From Phycisphaerales bacterium (GTDB taxonomy: Bacteria > Planctomycetota > Phycisphaerae > Tepidisphaerales > Tepidisphaeraceae), in the NCBI GenBank assembly GCA_028288775.1, contig JAQGHP010000386.1, forward strand, positions 1-10,104: a stretch of DNA of 10,104 nucleotides, read 5' to 3'. This document shows positions 6,018 to 10,104 of this stretch, one piece after another (position 1 is the first letter of the stretch; every line of letters begins with the position of its first letter). The notes under the pieces are model-generated. The model was not told the origin of the DNA, searched no databases, and was given only the letters and a program-made list of their open reading frames with translations. The translations under genes were made by a program, and so were the position numbers.

Positions 6018-7571
6018 ATGCCAAAAGAAATGTTGATGCCGGCTTCGGAAACAAAGTCGGAAACGACGAGTGATCGACTGTTCGCCGCGACGTTGACGGC
6101 GGTCTACGCGGCGTGGGTAATATTCGTCGCGCTCCACCACGAGCCGTGGCGCGATGAGGCGGACGCCTGGCTGGCCGTGCGGGACATGGGGCCCGGGCAG
6201 TTGTTCCACTGGCTCGGGCCGGCGGGGACGCCGGGGCTCTGGTATCTGCTGATCATGCCGCTGGCGAAGCTCGGGCTCCCCTACATGGCGATGGGGATGC
6301 TGCACGCGGGGCTGGCAATTGTCGTCGTGGCTCTTATCGCGTTTTGCTCGCCCTTCTCGCGGCCGATCAAGGTGCTGATCGCGTTCGCTTACGCCTTCTC
6401 CTACGAGTATTCGATCGTCCGCCGAAGCTACGTGCTCACGGCATTGCTGCTGTTTTTGCTCGCGATGGTTCTGGCGGCGCGGCATCGCCGATACGTTGCA
6501 CTGGGAATATTGCTGTGCCTGCTGTTCAACACGAATGCGCACGGATTTTTCTTCGCGGCGGCCATTGCCGCGGTGGTCGCGGTGGAGGTAATTCGCAGCC
6601 CGCAGCTTTCGCGCGGCGCAATCGCGGGGGCGATGATCGCGGCGTTCGGGGCGGCCCTCGCCCTCGCGCAGATTTTGCAACCGACGCACGCGCATCTGCC
6701 ATCCCCGGGCCGGCGATGGCCGGTGCTCGGGTACATTCTGTGCGAAGCGTTTTTCCCGCATGTTCAACATTTCTCCAATCACCAGTTCCACTTCCCGCAC
6801 GGCCGCCGACTGCTGATCTACGCGGTATTTCTGGGCTTGCGCGGCGCGGGCGCATTGGTCGTGCTTGCCGCGCTGTATCTGATACGCCGATCGCGCGAAA
6901 CGCTTGCGGTGGTGATGCTGGGAGGGGCGGCGATCGCGTACCTGGGGGTTTTCAAATGGTACGGTGGCGAGCGCCACGCCGGCCTGCTGTTCGTTCTCCT
7001 TCTCTTCGGCATTTGGATTGCCGAGCAACGCCGGCGGCAAGACCCGCCCGCCGCGGAGGCGCGGCATGGCGCTTTGCTCCATCGGCTCAGTTGGGCCGCG
7101 CTGACGGTAAGTTTCGTCGTGGCATGTGCGGAGGGGGTGCTATGGGGCTATCGCGATGTGCGGTGGGATTACTCGGGATCAACACAAGCGGCGATGTATC
7201 TCCGGGACCACGAGCTCGCGGATACGCCCATCACCTGCATCGGGGCCGCTCCGGTTGAGGCCTTGTTGCCGTATCTGCCGGCCACGCGGGTGTGGTACCC
7301 GGGCCGGGAAGAATACGGAACGTACGTGAACTGGGGCCGGGAATGGGAAGCGGACGAACACATGCCGCAGGAGGAATCCCTGCGTCGCATCCACCGGCAA
7401 TTTCCGTTGGGCCGCTATGTGCTGATCGTTCCGGCCGAGCGATTGAGGTCTGCCGACACCGGTGGCTATCAGCTGCTGTTCAAGAATTCCCGATATATTT
7501 TCGATCACAACGAGGAAACGTACTTCATCTATCTCCACGAGGACGCCCCCGCGCTACGCGCGAGACAATGA
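6018..7571 (+). CDS. polytopic membrane protein, GT-C/GT39-like glycosyltransferase candidate
   Basis: The protein has 517 residues and about ten membrane segments; clear ones lie near 22-40, 88-110, 116-132, 138-175, 200-220, 265-295, 300-315 and 355-372. The first external loop holds HEPWRDEADAWLAVRD with D46 and E47, placed where GT-C enzymes (protein mannosyltransferase, ArnT) keep their catalytic acidic residue. Next come the TPGLWYLLI block (71-79) and a GERHAG motif (R319, H320), both of which I recognise from bacterial GT39-like integral membrane proteins. After about residue 385 there is a soluble tail with a WDYSGSTQAAMYL segment, expected on the outer face of the membrane. By family, it would transfer a sugar from a polyprenyl-linked donor to a glycan, lipid or protein; donor and acceptor are unknown. 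The start at 6018 is supported by gaagg with a 6-base gap. The gene is monocistronic as far as visible. Confidence 0.78.
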   Translation: MPKEMLMPASETKSETTSDRLFAATLTAVYAAWVIFVALHHEPWRDEADAWLAVRDMGPGQLFHWLGPAGTPGLWYLLIMPLAKLGLPYMAMGMLHAGLAIVVVALIAFCSPFSRPIKVLIAFAYAFSYEYSIVRRSYVLTALLLFLLAMVLAARHRRYVALGILLCLLFNTNAHGFFFAAAIAAVVAVEVIRSPQLSRGAIAGAMIAAFGAALALAQILQPTHAHLPSPGRRWPVLGYILCEAFFPHVQHFSNHQFHFPHGRRLLIYAVFLGLRGAGALVVLAALYLIRRSRETLAVVMLGGAAIAYLGVFKWYGGERHAGLLFVLLLFGIWIAEQRRRQDPPAAEARHGALLHRLSWAALTVSFVVACAEGVLWGYRDVRWDYSGSTQAAMYLRDHELADTPITCIGAAPVEALLPYLPATRVWYPGREEYGTYVNWGREWEADEHMPQEESLRRIHRQFPLGRYVLIVPAERLRSADTGGYQLLFKNSRYIFDHNEETYFIYLHEDAPALRARQ

Positions 7572-7595
7572 TCGCATATCTCAATTGCGCCCGAG

Positions 7596-7625
7596 CGCCT
7601 GCGGGCCAATGGCGGCCCGCAGGCG
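7596..7625. terminator. hairpin between convergent genes, likely bidirectional terminator
   Basis: A perfect 12-bp stem, cgcctgcgggcc (7596-7607) with ggcccgcaggcg (7614-7625), encloses a 6-base loop. It lies 24 bases after the stop of the membrane protein and 30 bases beyond the end of the convergent lipoprotein gene. The plus strand continues tcgtttc, a weak T-tract; the minus strand has none. Position and stem strength support termination, but classic intrinsic function is uncertain. Confidence 0.7.
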
Positions 7626-7655
7626 TCGTTTCATCCACCGATTCAGGTGGGTTGG

Positions 7656-8108
7656 TTATCGGGTGCCGTCGTCGAAGTACAGTTTGTAATTGTGGCGGGG
7701 GCTCATCTGCCGATCCGCGACGCGCTGTCCGTCCACCGTGACGAGATTGCCGCCCGGGTCGAGCGTGAACCGCTGGTCGCGGTCCAGCCGCCCTGACCAC
7801 ACCAATCGGCCATCGTCCGCGTCGTAGGCGTAAAGTGTGCCGCTGTGATCGGGGCGATAGGTGACGGCCTCGCGGCCGCTGACGGTGCGCACTTCATGCG
7901 CCCGGGAGGGAATGACCGAACCAATGTCGCCGCGTGCCACATCCGCCCGGTCGGCTGCGTGGTCCGGGTCATGGTCCACAACCACGTCACCCGTCGAGGT
8001 GTGCGTGCGCGTCACGGTGCCGTCGCGGCTCGACGACGACTCGCAGGCGATAGAAGTCATGGCCGCACCGACAAAGGCGATGCACAACGAACCATAAACA
8101 GGTCGCAT
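7656..8108 (-). CDS. putative small lipoprotein or exported protein of unknown function
   Basis: The protein is 150 residues from the ATG at 8108, which I preferred because aaggag stands six bases upstream; an upstream start would add 17 residues ahead of a good signal sequence. The N-terminus has Arg2, a hydrophobic stretch (about 7-21) and Cys22 in TSIAC, a lipobox-like site with Ser rather than Leu at -3. A Ser-rich and then Asp/His-rich linker follows (DHDPDHAADRADVARGD). The C-terminal 65 residues include SGTLYAYDADDGRLVWSG, resembling one blade of a PQQ-type beta-propeller, then FTLDPGGNLVTVDGQRVA and KLYFDDG. One blade cannot form a propeller, so this is probably a small beta domain. 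I do not recognise a named family. It is convergent with the gene on its left and divergent from the beta-helix gene. Confidence 0.75.
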   Translation of the reverse strand: MRPVYGSLCIAFVGAAMTSIACESSSSRDGTVTRTHTSTGDVVVDHDPDHAADRADVARGDIGSVIPSRAHEVRTVSGREAVTYRPDHSGTLYAYDADDGRLVWSGRLDRDQRFTLDPGGNLVTVDGQRVADRQMSPRHNYKLYFDDGTR

Positions 8109-8677
8109 AAGAAGCTCCTTCGCAAAAATCGAAGACCACTCGAACGGGAATGCTGTCACGCAAATGCCGTTCCGCGGAGGTCGCTTTGGAAACGAATTTC
8201 AGAGGGGAAAAAAGCGAGGAGCGTTGCGAAATCCTTGGGAATGCGCCTTCTCCGCGCAGCATGCAACGAAACGGTGCGGCGATAAACAGCCCGCAAACAC
8301 AGCCCCACCGTCCATGGATATGCCAACTTTTGTGGCCCGGAAATTCCACCGCCTGGAAGGGCGGTGCCGCAGCGCCGCGGCACCGGGCTTCCGCCCGGCG
8401 TTCTCCCAACTCTGCCCCGAAAGTGGCCATACCCCGTCCATTAACCGCCGAAAATGTTGGACTTTTGCGTCAACGGCGGATACGTTCCCAACCCTCCCAA
8501 TCGTGCATGGTCGTTTTGCCGGGGAGGATTACGGAACGGCCATCGGGGTTCACCCCCGATAAATTCCATCTGTCGGCCGCGAACTCAACACGACCCGTAA
8601 TCGCGTGGATTGCTCAGCATTCTTGCGATACGCAGGAAGTGGGTAAAATTTGCGAGCGGGCATGAGAGGGACCGGGA
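8109..8677. other. non-coding divergent region with several hairpins
   Basis: This is about 570 bases between the lipoprotein gene and the beta-helix gene. Open frames exist on both strands but have no family resemblance, no good ribosome sites and atypical composition, so I treat it as non-coding. It holds a long GC hairpin (8355-8392), a bulged hairpin (8445-8479, outer stem ccgcc/ggcgg with gtcaac pairing inside) and a short perfect hairpin atcgggg/ccccgat (8542-8560, 5-base loop). A possible leader for the downstream gene could lie here. Confidence 0.5.
8355..8392. repeat. long GC-rich hairpin
   Basis: The arms ggaagggcggtgccgc (8355-8370) and gcggcaccgggcttcc (8377-8392) pair at 14 of 16 positions around the loop agcgcc. 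The two mismatches are adjacent G-G pairs. No T-tract follows on either side, so it resembles a REP-type repeat more than an intrinsic terminator. Confidence 0.65.
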
Positions 8678-10104
8678 ATGTCGAAAGAGAGTTGGAGAAT
8701 ACGCGAGCGGGCGCTAAGGCGTCGCAAGCGGGCATTTCAAGCTCTAGCCGGGCACGGGATCGGGGCGCGTCGATTTACTTGCGAAGCCCTCGAACCCCGC
8801 CGACTTCTAAGCGGCACCGGGTTCACGAGACTGCCGGATTCGGGCCCCGCGCCGTCAGGGGCCGCGGCGCGTGCGTTCTACGTCAATGACGGCGCTTTCA
8901 CGCAGGGCGACCTCACGACCGCCCCGGGCAACGACGCGAACTCCGGCCTGGATACCGCGCATCCCAAGGCCTCGATCCAGGCGATTCTCAATGCCTATAC
9001 CCTCGGGCCGGGGGACGTCATCAACGTGGATTTCGGCACGTACAACCTTGGCAGCAATGTTGTGATTCCGGCGGTCCGATCCGGCGTAACCATCCGGGGT
9101 TATTCCAGCGCCGTCGATCCGTCGCGGGTCGCGCTCATCAGCCGCAACGGCACGGCCGCGGGGAGCTTCGGGTTTGAACTCCAGGGCGCGACGAACGTCA
9201 CGCTCGACCACCTGACCATTACCGGCGGCGACGCGGGCATCTTTGCCGCCGACAATGCCGCGAGCACCGGCCTTACCATCTTCAATTGCGAAATATACGG
9301 CTGCGTTAATTACGGCGTCTTCCTGGGAAGCACCAACGGGGGCGCGACGATTTCCGATAGTTATTTCCACGACATGGCGGCGGGCGCCAAAGCCGGTATC
9401 TCCACACACCTCGACCAGGTGACAATCAACCATAACCGGGTCTATAACAACCCGCAGTACGGCATCGACGTCGAAGGCGGCAACAACAGCACCATCAGCA
9501 ATAATTTCGTGTCCGGCAATGGCGGGGGCATCGTCGCAGACGCGTCGACGGTTTCCGGCAACCTGGTGAACAACAACCTCAACGTCGGGATCAGCGTCAG
9601 CGGCAGTTCCACGGTCACCGGGAACAGCACTTTTCATAACATGGGCGGCTCGCCGGGCGCGGGTATTCAAGTCTTCGGGGGAACGGTGAAAGGCAACCTC
9701 TCTTATGGCAACACCGCCGGTATTCTCGTCAGCGGCGAAGGGACCATCTCCAACAACAGCGTCTATAGCAACACCGTCGTCGGGATCTCCTGCGGGAGCG
9801 GGGCTGCCGTCTCGCAAAATGTCATCTACAGCAACGGGTGGGGCATTCAGGCGAACGTCCCCCCCGGCGATTCCAGCAGCTTTCTGAATAACCTCCTCTA
9901 TTCCAACTCGACCGGCGGCCTGCAGCTCATCGGCGGATACAACACGCCCGTCGTCAACAACACCATCTATCAAACCGCCGGCGATGCCTTCTCGCTCGTC
10001 TGGCAGGCGAACCAGACCAACGTCTCCTTGCGCAACAACATCTTCTGGGTAACCAGCGGCTACGACATTCGGGTCGATCCGAACAGCACGGCATCCGTCA
10101 GCAG
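8678..10104 (+). CDS. LEPR-XLL right-handed beta-helix surface or secreted protein (3' end outside window)
   Basis: There are 475 codons without a stop, continuing past the window. The start ATG at 8678 follows a stop codon at 8663-8665 in frame, and gaggg lies 7 bases upstream. Residues 1-34 are very rich in Arg and Lys, then LEPRRLLSG (38-46) forms the LEPR-XLL motif known from large repetitive planctomycete proteins. No ordinary hydrophobic signal peptide is visible. FYVNDG (67-72), GNDANSGLD and GPGDVINVDFGTYNL introduce a pectate-lyase-like parallel beta-helix: from about residue 130 onward, short coils repeat with Asn ladders and patterns such as N-x-V-x-x-N-x-x-x-G-I. The fold often occurs in polysaccharide lyases and adhesins, but no catalytic site can be assigned. 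The C-terminus, where anchoring or dockerin domains would be, is not seen. Confidence 0.88.
   Translation, partial: MSKESWRIRERALRRRKRAFQALAGHGIGARRFTCEALEPRRLLSGTGFTRLPDSGPAPSGAAARAFYVNDGAFTQGDLTTAPGNDANSGLDTAHPKASIQAILNAYTLGPGDVINVDFGTYNLGSNVVIPAVRSGVTIRGYSSAVDPSRVALISRNGTAAGSFGFELQGATNVTLDHLTITGGDAGIFAADNAASTGLTIFNCEIYGCVNYGVFLGSTNGGATISDSYFHDMAAGAKAGISTHLDQVTINHNRVYNNPQYGIDVEGGNNSTISNNFVSGNGGGIVADASTVSGNLVNNNLNVGISVSGSSTVTGNSTFHNMGGSPGAGIQVFGGTVKGNLSYGNTAGILVSGEGTISNNSVYSNTVVGISCGSGAAVSQNVIYSNGWGIQANVPPGDSSSFLNNLLYSNSTGGLQLIGGYNTPVVNNTIYQTAGDAFSLVWQANQTNVSLRNNIFWVTSGYDIRVDPNSTASVS

Noticed and set aside
5892..7082. 396-residue minus-strand frame opposite the membrane protein
   Set aside because: Its Arg/Gln/His-rich composition mirrors the codons of the membrane protein and it has no recognisable domain.
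8623..8649. Promoter ttgcga / taaaat before the beta-helix gene
   Set aside because: The 15-base gap is short and planctomycete promoter rules are not well enough defined; it remains only a weak possibility.
8150..8665. 171-residue plus-strand frame in the region before the beta-helix gene
   Set aside because: It spans hairpins, has no conserved motif or ribosome site, and competing frames of similar quality exist in the same stretch.
8855..9973. 372-residue minus-strand frame opposite the beta-helix gene
   Set aside because: It is antisense to a clear repeat protein; its Val/Asp/Ala richness reflects the reverse of Asn/Thr/Gly-rich codons.

Overview
The window looks like a chromosomal segment of a GC-rich bacterium, most likely a member of the Planctomycetota. 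The evidence is a LEPR-XLL N-terminal motif (LEPRRLLSG) on a right-handed beta-helix protein, and dispersed palindromic repeats of the 'cgcccctccggggc' and 'cccacggcttgcgccgtggg' type, which I recall as common in planctomycete intergenic DNA. The lineage call is inference from these marks; no rRNA or other phylogenetic marker is present.

Layout, left to right. Positions 1-279 are a repeat-filled intergenic stretch. Positions 280-3495 (+) encode a full-length error-prone DNA polymerase III alpha subunit (DnaE2/ImuC) with all three catalytic aspartates and no imuA or imuB directly upstream. Positions 3496-3782 are a second repeat-dense stretch with several hairpin families. Positions 3783-5003 are an intact IS4-family insertion sequence with a one-gene transposase, about 20-bp terminal inverted repeats and a perfect 10-bp target duplication; it sits inside one of those palindromic repeats. 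Positions 5055-5762 (-) encode a short-chain dehydrogenase/reductase that resembles dihydropteridine reductase and has Ala in place of the usual catalytic Ser. A divergent promoter region leads to 6018-7571 (+), a polytopic GT-C-type (GT39-like) membrane glycosyltransferase candidate. A strong hairpin at 7596-7625 separates it from the convergent 7656-8108 (-), a small putative lipoprotein of unknown function. About 570 bases of structured non-coding DNA precede 8678-10104 (+), the first 475 codons of a LEPR-XLL beta-helix protein that runs off the window.

The genes do not form one pathway or operon. This is a mosaic of single-gene units: SOS/translesion mutagenesis, a mobile element, redox metabolism, envelope glycan assembly and a cell-surface or secreted repeat protein. 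The most notable structure is in the DNA between genes. dnaE2 is bracketed by inverted copies of a two-hairpin repeat with a compensatory stem change. A second repeat family also occurs there in opposite orientations, with one copy split by the IS. I found no CRISPR array, tRNA, rRNA, recognisable riboswitch or clear defence system.
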